The translations under genes were made by a program, and so were the position numbers. Shown piece by piece: positions 34,316 through 42,216 of a stretch of DNA of 42,216 nucleotides (the stretch's first letter is position 1; every line of letters starts with the position of its first letter). The notes beneath the pieces are model-generated. The model searched no databases. It was not told where the DNA came from and saw only the letters and a list, made by a program, of their open reading frames with translations. Source of the stretch: Geobacter sp. (GTDB taxonomy: Bacteria; Desulfobacterota; Desulfuromonadia; Geobacterales; Geobacteraceae); contig DAIEGL010000265.1 in the NCBI GenBank assembly GCA_027356255.1, positions 1 through 42,216 of the forward strand, in the 5' to 3' direction.

Positions 34316-34585
34316 ATGACACCCGAACTGGTTGTCCAGCTGGCGCGCCGCAGTTTCGAGGCGACGCTTCTTCTGTCCGCGCCGCTTCTGATCTTCAGCC
34401 TGGTCGTCGGTCTTTTGATCAGCATCTTTCAGGCGGTCACCTCGATCAATGAGGCGACCCTCGCCTTTGCCCCCAAGATCGCCGCGGTCATGGTGGCCCT
34501 GGTCATCTTCTTCCCCTGGATGATGAGCTACATGGGGGACTTCACCCGCGAGGTCTACGGCATGATAGCGAACATGAGGCACTGA
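34316..34585 (+). CDS. fliQ: Flagellar export gate protein FliQ
   Basis: FliQ is a small two-helix subunit of the export gate, 89 residues. The family signature LLIFSLVVGLLISIFQAVTSINEATLAFAPKI is seen in pieces (SLVVGLLISIFQAVTSINEA). The ATG has its own TCCGGAGG ribosome site just after the repeat arrays, so translation does not depend on fliP coupling. fliR starts 2 bases after its stop. Confidence 0.96.
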   Translation: MTPELVVQLARRSFEATLLLSAPLLIFSLVVGLLISIFQAVTSINEATLAFAPKIAAVMVALVIFFPWMMSYMGDFTREVYGMIANMRH

Positions 34586-34587
34586 CC

Positions 34588-35373
34588 TTGTTTCCCGGTA
34601 TTCCCCTCTCCACCATCAACGACCTCGCGCTCTTCAGTCTCGTAGTGGGGCGGATGGCCGGGCTCTTCTCCGCCATTCCCCTGTTCGGCTCCAAATCCGT
34701 GCCGGTGCGGATCAAGGCCGCCGCCATCATGGTGATGTCACTCCTCCTCTTTCCGGTGGTAAGAACGCATATCCCCCCCCTCCCTTCCGACGGCATCTCG
34801 CTGGGACTCCTCGTCATCCGGGAAACCCTGATCGGGCTCACCGTCGGCATCCTGTCCCAGGCCATCTTCGCCGCCGTCGAATTCTGCGGCCAGATCGTCG
34901 GCATGCAGATGGGGATATCCATGGCCGCCCTGTTCGACCCGAATACCCAGTCAAACGCGCCGACAGTGTCCGTTTTGCAGGGGATGCTGGCAATGCTCCT
35001 CTTCCTCTCCTTCGGGGTCCATCATATCTTCATCCGCGCCATCGTGGAGAGCTACCGGGTCGTTCCTGTGGGGGCCTGGCACATGAGCGGCGGCCTCATG
35101 CAATTCATCATCGCGAGCGGCGCCTCGATCTTCATCCTGGCCGTGAAACTTTCGGCGCCGGTTATGGTGGCGCTCCTCGCCACCAGCGTGGCCATCGGCA
35201 TAATGGCCCGTTCGTTCCCGCAGATGAACGTCTTCATGGTCAGCATGCCGCTCAACATCGGCATCGGTTTTCTGGTCCTCGGCATGTCCCTCCTGACCTT
35301 CCTCCGCACCATGGAGAACGCGTTCGGCGGGATAGACGGGCAGATAAAGACGCTCTTCAAGCTCCTGTCCTAG
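34588..35373 (+). CDS. fliR: Flagellar export gate protein FliR
   Basis: FliR is a polytopic export-gate subunit of 261 residues. Family blocks include LVVGRMAGLFSAIPLFG, SQAIFAAVEFCGQIVGMQMG and MARSFPQMNVFMVSMPLNIGIG. The start is TTG at 34588, 2 bases after the fliQ stop, with only weak ribosome signal; coupling to fliQ is likely. It is followed by flhB after 9 bases. Confidence 0.95.
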   Translation: MFPGIPLSTINDLALFSLVVGRMAGLFSAIPLFGSKSVPVRIKAAAIMVMSLLLFPVVRTHIPPLPSDGISLGLLVIRETLIGLTVGILSQAIFAAVEFCGQIVGMQMGISMAALFDPNTQSNAPTVSVLQGMLAMLLFLSFGVHHIFIRAIVESYRVVPVGAWHMSGGLMQFIIASGASIFILAVKLSAPVMVALLATSVAIGIMARSFPQMNVFMVSMPLNIGIGFLVLGMSLLTFLRTMENAFGGIDGQIKTLFKLLS

Positions 35374-35382
35374 GGCCGCCCC

Positions 35383-36447
35383 ATGTCTGAACAGGACAAA
35401 CACTCAAAAACAGAACAGCCGACGGGAAAGCGGATCTCCGAAGCCAAGGAGAAGGGGAACATCCCCCGCAGCCGCGACCTCACCTCGACGGTCACCCTGA
35501 TGGCCGGCATCATCGCCCTCTATGTGACCGGCAGCTTCATGTTCAAGACCCTGAAGGAGAGCACCAGGGCGCTTCTGGCCAACATCGCGACCCAGGACAT
35601 GAGCCAGGCGGGGGTCTACAACCTCATGCTGAAGCTCCTCCTCACCACGACCCTGGTCCTGGCGCCGTTTCTCCTGGTCGTTGTCGCCGCCGGCCTCTTC
35701 GCCGAAATCAGCCAGGGGGGGATTTCCACCTCATTCGAGAAGATCGGCTTCGATCTGGAAAAGCTGAACCCGATCGAAGGGATCAAAAGGCTTTTCAACA
35801 AGGACGCGGCAGTGCAGGTGCTCAAGTCGTTCCTGAAGATCGTGATCGTCGGCTACATGGCTTACCGGGTGATGCGGGACGAGGTGAACAACCTCGTTTA
35901 TCTGGTGGACATGGATATCGGCGGGATAATGGAGTTCGTGAGCCATATCTCTTTCAAGATAGTCCTTCACACCTGCGGCGCCCTGTTCATCCTCTCCCTG
36001 CTCGATCTCGCCTTCGTCAAGTGGCGCTTCGTGGAAAACCTGAAGATGACCAAACAGGAGGTGAAGGACGAAAACAAGGATGCCGAGGGTGACCCCCAGG
36101 TGAAGGGGAAGATCAGGCAGAGGCAGTTCGAGCAGGCCCGGCGCAGGATGAAGCAGATCATCCCCACTGCCGATGTGGTGGTGACGAACCCGACCCACTT
36201 TGCCGTGGCGCTCAAGTACGATCGGGAAAAAATGGCCGCCCCGGTGGTGCTGGCCAAAGGGGCGGACTTCCTTGCCCAGAGGATCAAGGAGATAGCCAGG
36301 GAGAGCAATGTCACCCTGGTGGAAAACCGCTTCCTGGCCCGCGAGCTCTATGCACAGGTAAAGGAAGGGGAAGAGATTCCCGAGGCCCTCTACGCGGCGG
36401 TGGCGGAGATCCTGGCCTACGTGTACAGCCTGAAGGGGAGGGTGTAG
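35383..36447 (+). CDS. flhB: Flagellar export protein FlhB (specificity switch)
   Basis: FlhB is the export-gate component that self-cleaves to switch from hook to filament export. The 354-residue protein has the conserved Lys-rich N-terminus (KTEQPTGKRISEAKEKGNIPRS), four transmembrane helices and a cytoplasmic domain. The autocleavage motif NPTH is at residues 269-272 (cleavage between Asn269 and Pro270). It is the last flagellar gene of the run; its stop lies only 5 bases from the convergent alpha-glucan phosphorylase stop with no terminator visible. The usual partner flhA is not in this window. Confidence 0.97.
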   Translation: MSEQDKHSKTEQPTGKRISEAKEKGNIPRSRDLTSTVTLMAGIIALYVTGSFMFKTLKESTRALLANIATQDMSQAGVYNLMLKLLLTTTLVLAPFLLVVVAAGLFAEISQGGISTSFEKIGFDLEKLNPIEGIKRLFNKDAAVQVLKSFLKIVIVGYMAYRVMRDEVNNLVYLVDMDIGGIMEFVSHISFKIVLHTCGALFILSLLDLAFVKWRFVENLKMTKQEVKDENKDAEGDPQVKGKIRQRQFEQARRRMKQIIPTADVVVTNPTHFAVALKYDREKMAAPVVLAKGADFLAQRIKEIARESNVTLVENRFLARELYAQVKEGEEIPEALYAAVAEILAYVYSLKGRV

Positions 36448-36452
36448 ACGAA

Positions 36453-39017
36453 CTACCCCCAGAGCACGAGCTTCGGCTCATAGACCGCGCCGAGCTGGTG
36501 GTGCCTGGGCATGACCCGCAGCATGAAGCCGTGCCTGCCGCAGAACCGGCAATCCAGCTCCCCCCTGAAGGAATGGGCCCCGCCGTCGGTCTCGCCGACG
36601 GGTTCCAGGGGGACGATCTCGCCGCCAACGATGGAGCCGCGGGAATCGAGCACCCCGAAATAGATGTCGGCGGCAATCTCCTGCAGCGGGATCTCGCCCG
36701 GAAAGATCGCGACCGTGACCGGGATCTTCGTTCCGGCCGTGATTTCCTGGCTCATCTCCGCTTCCACCCCTTCAATCCTCACCTGGTGCCAGAGCCTTTG
36801 CATCTTTTCCTTCCACTGCGCCAGGTCTCTGGCGAGCAGCGAGTCTTTGCGGTTGAGCTTCTGCCACTGTTCGTAGGCAGGGAAATAGAAGCTCTCCGCG
36901 TATTGCTGCACCATCCTGTCGGTGCTGAACGTCGGGCAGAGCGATTGCAGCGACGCCTTCATGCAGGCGACCCATCCGCGCGGGATTCCGTCGCTGCCGC
37001 GGTCGTAGAACAGCGGTACGATCTCCTTTTCCAGGAGGTCGTAGATGGCCCTGCTCTCCACCTCGTTCTGGTACTCCAGGTCGTCGTAGACCTCCCCCCT
37101 GCCGATGGCCCAGCCGTTGTTCCCCCGGTATCCTTCGCACCACCAGCCGTCGAGCACGCTCATGTTGAGGCCGCCGTTGAAGGCCACCTTCATGCCGCTC
37201 GTTCCGCTTGCCTCCAGCGGGCGGAGCGGGGTGTTGAGCCAGACATCGACCCCCTGCACCAGGTGCCGGGCGACCGACATGTCGTAGTCTTCCATGAAGA
37301 CGATGCGGTGGCGGAACCGTTCCTGGTGGGAGAGCTGGACGATCTGCCGGATCAGCTCCTTCCCCTGGTGGTCGGCCGGGTGCGCCTTGCCGGCGAAGAC
37401 GATCTGCACCGGCCTGGCCGGGTCGTTGACGATCCGGGCGAGCCGCTCCGTGTCGTGCAAAAGCAGGGTCCCCCGCTTGTACGTGGCGAAGCGCCGGGCA
37501 AAACCGATGGTGAGAATGTCCGGGTCGAGGACCTCGTCTGCCACGGCGATCTCCTTGGCCGTGGCACCGACCTGGCAGAGCTGCTCCTTGAGCCTCTTCC
37601 GCGCGTAATCCACCAGGTGCTCACGGCCGTGCTTGTGGGTGCGCCACAGCTCACCGTCCGGAATCCGCGAAACCCTCCGCCAGACGCCGGCATCGGTCGG
37701 GTCTTCCAGCCAGCGGGTCCCCAGGTAGCGGATGAGGAGCCTTGCCATCTCGCGGGAAAGCCACGACTTGTTGTGGACGCCGTTGGTGATCGAGGTGAGC
37801 GGCAGGTGCTCTTCGGGGAGGTCGGGCCAGATGTTCTTCCACATCTTTCGCGAAACCTCGCCGTGCAGCTGGCTGACGCCGTTGGCGTGCCCCGTGAGCT
37901 TCAGGGCGAGGACCGCCATGCAAAAGGTCTCGTGGGGGTTTTTCGGATTCTGCCGCCCGAGGCCGAGGAACTCTTCGCGGGAAAGCCCCAGGCCGCGGTA
38001 ATAGCGCCCCAGGTACTTTTCGATCAGGTCGGACGGGAAGTGATCGATGCCGGCTTCGACCGGGGTATGGGTGGTGAAGACCGTCCCCGCCTTGACCGCC
38101 TCGCGCGCCTCGCTGAATTTCAGTCTCCGCTCCTCCATGAGTATCCTGGTCCGCTCCAGGGCGAGAAAGGCGGCGTGCCCCTCGTTCATGTGGCAGACGT
38201 TGGGGTCGATCCCCATGAGATGGAGGGCCCTGACGCCGCCGATGGAGAGGAGCATCTCCTGCCTGATGCGCATGTCCTGGTCGCCGCCGTAGAGACGGGT
38301 CGTTATGTTCCGGTCTTCGGGAGAGTTTTCCTCCAGGTTCGTGTCCAGGAGGTAGAGGGGGATGCGCCCCACCTGCGCCCTCCAGATATGCGCCTTCAAC
38401 CTGTTTCCGGCCAGCTCCAGTTCGATGGAGAGGGGGGCGCCGTCGGCACCGCGCTCCAGGTGCAGCGGCAGGTTGTAGAAGTCGTTTTCCGGGTAGAACT
38501 CCTGCTGCCACCCCTCGATGTTCAGGTACTGGCGGAAATACCCCTGGCGGTACAGGAGGCCGACGCCGACCAGCGGCAGTCCCAGGTCGCTGGCCGATTT
38601 CAGATGGTCGCCGGCCAGGATGCCGAGCCCGCCGGAATATATGGGGAGCGACTCGTGGAGACCGAATTCCATGGAGAAGTAGGCGACCTTGAGGTTTTTC
38701 TCCCCCTTGTGCAGCTTGTCGAACCAGGTCTTGGCGGTGAGGTATTCATTGAGCTTGTCGTCCACCATGGCCAGATGGGAGATGAAGCCTTCATCGGCCT
38801 TCAACCCTTCAAGGGTGGCCTGCTGCAGGATGCCGAGCATTTCCACGGGGTTGTGGCGGGTCTCCCGCCACAGTTCGGGGTCGAGCCTCGTGAAGAGCTC
38901 GGTGGCGTCCGGCTCCCAGCTCCACCAGAGGTTGTAGGCAATGCGTTGCAGCCCCGCCAACTCCTTCGGCAGGGAGGGGGTAACGGTGAACCTGTGGAGA
39001 ATCTTGCTGAAATTCAT
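36453..39017 (-). CDS. glgP: Alpha-glucan (glycogen) phosphorylase
   Basis: This GT35 enzyme releases glucose-1-phosphate from glycogen or maltodextrin using pyridoxal phosphate. It is 854 residues, of the shorter, distant subfamily (TIGR02094 type). Motifs: YFSMEFGLHESLPIYSGGLG near residue 125, the cofactor-binding Lys near residue 610 in EASGTSGMKVAFNGGLN, and FTTHTPVEAGID and MNEGHAAF in the middle. The N-terminus (ELAGLQRIAYNLWWSWEPDA) is typical of this subfamily. GGAGG stands ahead of the ATG. It is the third gene of an operon with a sensor kinase and an NtrC-type regulator, 30 bases after the regulator. Confidence 0.95.
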   Translation of the reverse strand: MNFSKILHRFTVTPSLPKELAGLQRIAYNLWWSWEPDATELFTRLDPELWRETRHNPVEMLGILQQATLEGLKADEGFISHLAMVDDKLNEYLTAKTWFDKLHKGEKNLKVAYFSMEFGLHESLPIYSGGLGILAGDHLKSASDLGLPLVGVGLLYRQGYFRQYLNIEGWQQEFYPENDFYNLPLHLERGADGAPLSIELELAGNRLKAHIWRAQVGRIPLYLLDTNLEENSPEDRNITTRLYGGDQDMRIRQEMLLSIGGVRALHLMGIDPNVCHMNEGHAAFLALERTRILMEERRLKFSEAREAVKAGTVFTTHTPVEAGIDHFPSDLIEKYLGRYYRGLGLSREEFLGLGRQNPKNPHETFCMAVLALKLTGHANGVSQLHGEVSRKMWKNIWPDLPEEHLPLTSITNGVHNKSWLSREMARLLIRYLGTRWLEDPTDAGVWRRVSRIPDGELWRTHKHGREHLVDYARKRLKEQLCQVGATAKEIAVADEVLDPDILTIGFARRFATYKRGTLLLHDTERLARIVNDPARPVQIVFAGKAHPADHQGKELIRQIVQLSHQERFRHRIVFMEDYDMSVARHLVQGVDVWLNTPLRPLEASGTSGMKVAFNGGLNMSVLDGWWCEGYRGNNGWAIGRGEVYDDLEYQNEVESRAIYDLLEKEIVPLFYDRGSDGIPRGWVACMKASLQSLCPTFSTDRMVQQYAESFYFPAYEQWQKLNRKDSLLARDLAQWKEKMQRLWHQVRIEGVEAEMSQEITAGTKIPVTVAIFPGEIPLQEIAADIYFGVLDSRGSIVGGEIVPLEPVGETDGGAHSFRGELDCRFCGRHGFMLRVMPRHHQLGAVYEPKLVLWG

Positions 39018-39047
39018 GAAAGCCTCCAGGTGCTGAGCTCAACTACG

Positions 39048-40412
39048 TCACGGTTTTTCGATCCCGAACTTCTCCAGACGGTACTGCAGCGTCTTGTAAC
39101 TCATCCCCAGGAGCGGGGCGGCCTTGCTGATGATCCAGTCGGCCCTTTCCATGGCCTTCAGGATCAGGTCCCGCTCCAGTTCCTCGATGGAGATCCCCTG
39201 CGGCGGGAACTCGAACGGCAACTTGCCCGGGTGCGTCATCTCCTCGTGCACTTCGGCGGGGAGGTCTTCCGGCTGGATATGGTCGCTATCCGCCATGAGG
39301 ACCCCGCGCTCGATGACCGATTCCAGCTGCCGCACGTTCCCCGGCCAGCTGTAGTTCATGAGGATCTTGAGGGCGGGTTTGGCGATCCCCTTCAACGGGA
39401 TGCCGGAGGCCGCGCTGTATTTCTTCACGAAGAAATCGGCCAGGGTGGCGATGTCGCTCCCCCGTTCCCTGAGCGGCGGAAGGGTGATCCGGATCACATT
39501 GAGCCGGTAGAAGAGGTCTTCGCGGAAGTTTCCCTTCTTTATCTCCGCCTCCAGGTCCCGGTTGGTTGCGGAGATTATGCGCACGTCTATCGGGACATTG
39601 ACCTTGCCGCCGACCCGGCGGATCTCCTTTTCCTGGATGGCGCGCAGAAGCTTGGCCTGCATGGCCACGTTCATCTCCCCGATTTCGTCGAGGAACACCG
39701 TCCCACCTGCGGCAGCCTCGAACAGGCCGATCTCACGGCTTGCGGCGCCGGTGAAGGACCCTTTTTCATGGCCGAACAGTTCGCTTTCAATGAGGGTGTC
39801 GGGGATCGCGGCGCAGTTGATGGCGAAGAATGGTTTGCTTTTCCGGGGACTGCCGTCGTGGACCGCCTTGGCTACCAGCTCCTTGCCGGTTCCAGATTCG
39901 CCGTAGATGAGCACGGTGGAACTGGTCGGCGCGATCTTGCCGATGATCCGGGCGACCTCCTTCATCTTCGGGTGCTCGCCGATCATGTTGGGGAGGGGGG
40001 TGGCTTCCTTCAGCTTCTTGTGGAGCATGGTGTTTTCCTGGAGGAGGCTTACGTGCTCCAGGGCGCGCTGCACGGTCAGGAGCAGGTCTTCCCGCTCCAG
40101 CGGTTTCTCCAGGTAATCGAAGGCCCCCTTTTTCATGGCCTCCACGGCGGAGTCGACGGTGCCGTGGGCGGTCATCATCACGACGCACTGCCGGTTGTTT
40201 TCCGCAAGGATATTCTCCATGAGCTCCATACCGGACATCCCCTGCATCTTCAGGTCGGTGAGGATCAGGTCGAATTCGGCGCTTTCGAGTTCCTTGAGCG
40301 CCTCCTTCCCGCCGGGCGCGGTTGCGACCCGGTACCCCTGTTTCTGGAGAATGGTGTCGAGGATCTCCCTCTGTCCCTTTTCGTCGTCCACTATCAAAAT
40401 GCTGCCGGGCAT
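39048..40412 (-). CDS. NtrC-family sigma-54 response regulator
   Basis: This is a sigma-54 enhancer-binding protein of 454 residues. A receiver domain (Asp53 as phospho-acceptor in LILTDLKMQGMSGMEL) is followed by an AAA+ domain with Walker A GESGTGK (171-177), the sigma-54 contact loop as GSFTGA (218-223; the consensus is GAFTGA) and Walker B TVFLDEIGE. A Fis-type helix-turn-helix lies at about 415-452 (ILKAMERADWIISKAAPLLGMSYKTLQYRLEKFGI). ATG 40412 follows AGGAGAG; an upstream in-frame start adds nine residues with no support. It pairs with the kinase gene just upstream. Given the sigma-54 flagellar promoters nearby it could control motility, but its targets cannot be read here. Confidence 0.94.
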   Translation of the reverse strand: MPGSILIVDDEKGQREILDTILQKQGYRVATAPGGKEALKELESAEFDLILTDLKMQGMSGMELMENILAENNRQCVVMMTAHGTVDSAVEAMKKGAFDYLEKPLEREDLLLTVQRALEHVSLLQENTMLHKKLKEATPLPNMIGEHPKMKEVARIIGKIAPTSSTVLIYGESGTGKELVAKAVHDGSPRKSKPFFAINCAAIPDTLIESELFGHEKGSFTGAASREIGLFEAAAGGTVFLDEIGEMNVAMQAKLLRAIQEKEIRRVGGKVNVPIDVRIISATNRDLEAEIKKGNFREDLFYRLNVIRITLPPLRERGSDIATLADFFVKKYSAASGIPLKGIAKPALKILMNYSWPGNVRQLESVIERGVLMADSDHIQPEDLPAEVHEEMTHPGKLPFEFPPQGISIEELERDLILKAMERADWIISKAAPLLGMSYKTLQYRLEKFGIEKP

Positions 40413-40428
40413 ACAAACTCTCCTGGAA

Positions 40429-41859
40429 TTAAACCTCACCCTGCTTCTTCATCGGCAGGATGATGGTGAATGTCGTTCCGCTGCCGAGCCGGCTTTCAAC
40501 TACCAGCTCGCCGCCGTGTTCCTTGATGATGCGTTCGGTTATGGCCAGCCCTAGGCCGATGCCGGCCTCTTTCGTGGTGAAGTAGGGCTGGAAGATCTTG
40601 TCGATGTCGTTAGGCTCTATGCCTGACCCCTGATCCGTAAAGGTGAGCCGGAACCGGTTTTCCGCGGCGCTGAAGGAGGCGCCGAGGGTTATCTTCCCTC
40701 CGTCTGGCATGGCTTGCGCTGCGTTGGTTATGAAATTGAACAGGCAGTTGCGCATCAGTTCGGGATCGACCTGCATGGGGGGGAGGTCGGCGGGGATATC
40801 CGCCACCACCTGGATGTGCTGCTCGTTCAGCTTGTCCTGCAGAAGCGGCATGGCCTTGGAGATCAGCTCCGGGTAACGAACTTCGTGGAGGCGCAGCTTG
40901 AGCGGCCGGCCGTAGTTCATGAAGTTGAGGACCATGTAATTGGCCTTACGCACCTCTTCCTTGATGTTGTCGGCAATGGATTCCAGTTCGCTGCCGCGCT
41001 CGGGACAGGAGGGGAGCAGTTCGCTTTTCAGGTGGTCAATGGCCAGGCTGATGTAGTTGAGAGGGTTCCTGATCTCATGGGCGATCCCCGATGCCAGCTG
41101 CCCCACCTTGGACAGGTGCTCCGCCTCGTAGAGCCGCTTTTCCAGGTGCTCCTTTTCCCTGAGCTTCTCCACCATCTCGTTGAAGCTTTCGGCCAGTTCG
41201 CCGATCTCGTCCTTGCTGTTCACCGGGAAGGTGACCGACAGGTCGCCGGCCGAGACTTTCTTGACCCCCGCAGCCAGCCTGTTGATCGGGTCGGTATATC
41301 TCCTGGCGAGGTAGATGGTGAGAAAAATGCCGAACATGAAGATCATGCTGGTGGCCATCAGCCTGCGGAGAAAATTGGCGTGCTGGATGTCCCGGATGTT
41401 GTCGAGCAGCAGGTTGATCTGCACGTAGCCGAGCTGCTCGTCACCGACGATGACCGGGACGACCAGGTCGTAAGGGCGGAGGGAATGGGAGCCGGTGGTC
41501 CCTTTCCCCTTGCGCGACGCCTTGAGCCCCTTTTCCAGTTTTTTGATCTCCCGTTTTTTCCCCACCTTGTCCGGGTCCGAAGAGTTGATGATCTCCCCTT
41601 CGTTGTTGATGATGTTTACCTCGTTGATCCCCTTGTTTCTCGCCTGCTTCAGGTAATCCTTCAGACGCACGTTTTCCACGTCGGTTTCCGAGGTCAGGTC
41701 TTCCACGCTCAGCTGGATCGCCTTGGAAACCTCGGTGGAGCTTTCCTGCATCTCCTGGACCAGGTCGTTCTGGCTGTACTGGTTCATGAGGAACAGGATT
41801 ATCGTGGCGATGATCAGCAGGGAAAGCATCATCATCACCAGTTTCGTATTGAGTTTCAC
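40429..41859 (-). CDS. Membrane-bound sensor histidine kinase
   Basis: This 476-residue kinase is the partner of the NtrC-type regulator. It has a transmembrane helix at about residues 7-26, a periplasmic sensor of ~140 residues (with VNIINNEGEIINSSDPDKVG, a dCache/CHASE-like strand pattern), and a second helix at about 166-185. A HAMP domain (YTDPINRLAAGVKKVSAGDLS), HisKA with His261 in GIAHEIRNPLNYI, and an ATPase domain (N box NFITNAAQAM, DQGSGI, GIGLGLAI) follow. It starts with GTG at 41859. The 16-base gap to the regulator shows co-transcription. The ligand is unknown. Confidence 0.94.
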   Translation of the reverse strand: MKLNTKLVMMMLSLLIIATIILFLMNQYSQNDLVQEMQESSTEVSKAIQLSVEDLTSETDVENVRLKDYLKQARNKGINEVNIINNEGEIINSSDPDKVGKKREIKKLEKGLKASRKGKGTTGSHSLRPYDLVVPVIVGDEQLGYVQINLLLDNIRDIQHANFLRRLMATSMIFMFGIFLTIYLARRYTDPINRLAAGVKKVSAGDLSVTFPVNSKDEIGELAESFNEMVEKLREKEHLEKRLYEAEHLSKVGQLASGIAHEIRNPLNYISLAIDHLKSELLPSCPERGSELESIADNIKEEVRKANYMVLNFMNYGRPLKLRLHEVRYPELISKAMPLLQDKLNEQHIQVVADIPADLPPMQVDPELMRNCLFNFITNAAQAMPDGGKITLGASFSAAENRFRLTFTDQGSGIEPNDIDKIFQPYFTTKEAGIGLGLAITERIIKEHGGELVVESRLGSGTTFTIILPMKKQGEV

Positions 41860-41899
41860 GGGTCGGGTCCCTTTTCGTAATTATGCGTAAATAGAAGTG

Positions 41900-41928
41900 A
41901 TTATACAACAGCGTACCCGGGTAGACAA
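41900..41928 (-). promoter_or_regulatory. Sigma-70-type promoter of the kinase-regulator-glgP operon
   Basis: Read on the minus strand, TTGTCT and a perfect TATAAT are separated by 17 bases, about 40 bases ahead of the GTG start. It lies back to back with the sigma-28 promoter of the rightward gene. Confidence 0.75.
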
Positions 41929-41953
41929 GGAGTATGTCCCGCTAGAAACGTCC

Positions 41954-41980
41954 TAAAGAAATCTGAGCTGCCGCCGATAC
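41954..41980 (+). promoter_or_regulatory. Sigma-28 (FliA) promoter of the last gene
   Basis: TAAAGAAA (41954-41961), an 11-base spacer and GCCGATAC (41973-41980) fit the FliA consensus with the correct spacing. It lies about 43 bases ahead of the start codon at 42023. Confidence 0.85.
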
Positions 41981-41995
41981 GCTAGATGCGGCAGC
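41967..41995. promoter_or_regulatory. Inverted repeat over the sigma-28 -10 element
   Basis: GCTGCCGC (41967-41974) and GCGGCAGC (41988-41995) are perfect 8-base inverse complements with a 13-base loop that holds most of the -10 element and the expected transcription start. It could be an operator for a repressor; the 5' half would not be in the transcript, which argues against an mRNA hairpin. Confidence 0.5.
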
Positions 41996-42022
41996 AAACA
42001 ACCGATGACGAACGGACGAAAT

Positions 42023-42216
42023 ATGGACTACAGCGTAAACAGGATAGCGGGGACGTTGGCCGTTGACCCGGACAAACACGGTTCCGACAGGGAGAAGAAG
42101 AGACGGCCGGTGCGGAGGGGCGAGGGGCACGACAGTATCACCATCTCCGACGAGGCAAGGCGGCGCAGTGAAGCGACGGCGGAGGAGGAGACTATTCCGG
42201 CCGAGTATGAGCTGCT
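42023..42216 (+). CDS. Late flagellar-regulon small protein (partial, open at window end)
   Basis: The reading frame from ATG 42023 stays open to the window end, giving at least 64 residues: MDYSVNRIAGTLAVDPDKHG at the start, a basic Arg/Lys stretch, then HDSITISDEARRRSEA and a Glu-rich tail. There is no signal peptide or membrane segment. The phrase DSITISDEARR resembles short motifs seen in FlgM-like and other small flagellum-associated proteins, but I cannot assign a family. The sigma-28 promoter directly upstream is the best clue: this is probably a late motility gene. Ribosome site is weak (GGACGAA). Confidence 0.65.
   Translation, partial: MDYSVNRIAGTLAVDPDKHGSDREKKRRPVRRGEGHDSITISDEARRRSEATAEEETIPAEYEL

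Noticed and set aside
33281-34582. 433-codon minus-strand frame spanning fliO-fliQ
   Set aside because: Crosses the repeat arrays, giving a peptide repeat that is only the translation of non-coding heptamers.
36498-40463. 1321-codon open frame on the plus strand
   Set aside because: It lies antisense across glgP and the NtrC-type gene, both of which have clear motifs. High GC content keeps the opposite frame open; the translation has no recognisable domain.

Overview
The window looks like a chromosomal segment from a Geobacteraceae bacterium (Desulfuromonadota; Geobacter/Geotalea-like). The basis is gene content: the end of a Complex I (nuo) operon, a sigma-54/sigma-28 flagellar regulon, chemotaxis genes with CheX/CheC-type phosphatases, and an NtrC-type two-component pair. 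The genus is inferred from layout and protein character; no search was run.

Layout. (1) 1-3213: the last codons of nuoL, then nuoM and nuoN, closed by a strong intrinsic terminator. (2) 3217-about 3370: a truncated 5' end of a group II intron placed directly behind that terminator. (3) 3395-12025: a sigma-70-type promoter and a long co-directional run. It encodes a TolC-like channel, a lipoprotein adaptor, an RND pump, a C_GCAxxG_C_C protein, a DUF302 protein, a DUF2892 membrane protein, an MBL-fold hydrolase, an exported rhodanese and an ArsR-type repressor. I read this as one detoxification/efflux locus with its own regulator at the end. (4) 12000-13703 (minus): a methyl-accepting chemotaxis protein without a periplasmic sensor domain, overlapping the arsR-like gene tail to tail. 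(5) 13883-17041: a PAS histidine kinase, then a sigma-28-preceded cheY-cheX-(CheC-REC fusion) operon. (6) 17148-19374: a sigma-54 promoter and an exported AMIN-like/TPR protein.

(7) 19463-36447: the main flagellar cluster, flgB flgC fliE fliF fliG fliH fliI fliJ motE-like fliK flgD (TIGR02530-like) flgE, then fliL fliM fliN fliO fliP fliQ fliR flhB. Good sigma-54 promoters lie ahead of flgB and fliL. Heptamer/14-mer repeat arrays sit in the flgD-side gap before flgE and between fliP and fliQ. The hook protein has an alanine-rich middle. No flhA, motA/B or flagellin gene is in the window. (8) 36453-41859 (minus): a sensor kinase / NtrC-type regulator / alpha-glucan phosphorylase operon with its own promoter, ending 5 bp from flhB. 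(9) 41954-end: a near-perfect sigma-28 promoter driving a small gene that runs off the window.

The regulatory picture is a flagellar hierarchy readable in the DNA. Sigma-54 promoters drive the basal-body and export genes. Sigma-28 promoters drive the chemotaxis-phosphatase operon and the last small gene. An NtrC-class activator is encoded next door. The candidates most worth following are the RND/rhodanese/ArsR locus, the CheC-REC fusion whose phospho-acceptor Asp is Glu, the repeat arrays inside the flagellar operon, and the group II intron remnant.
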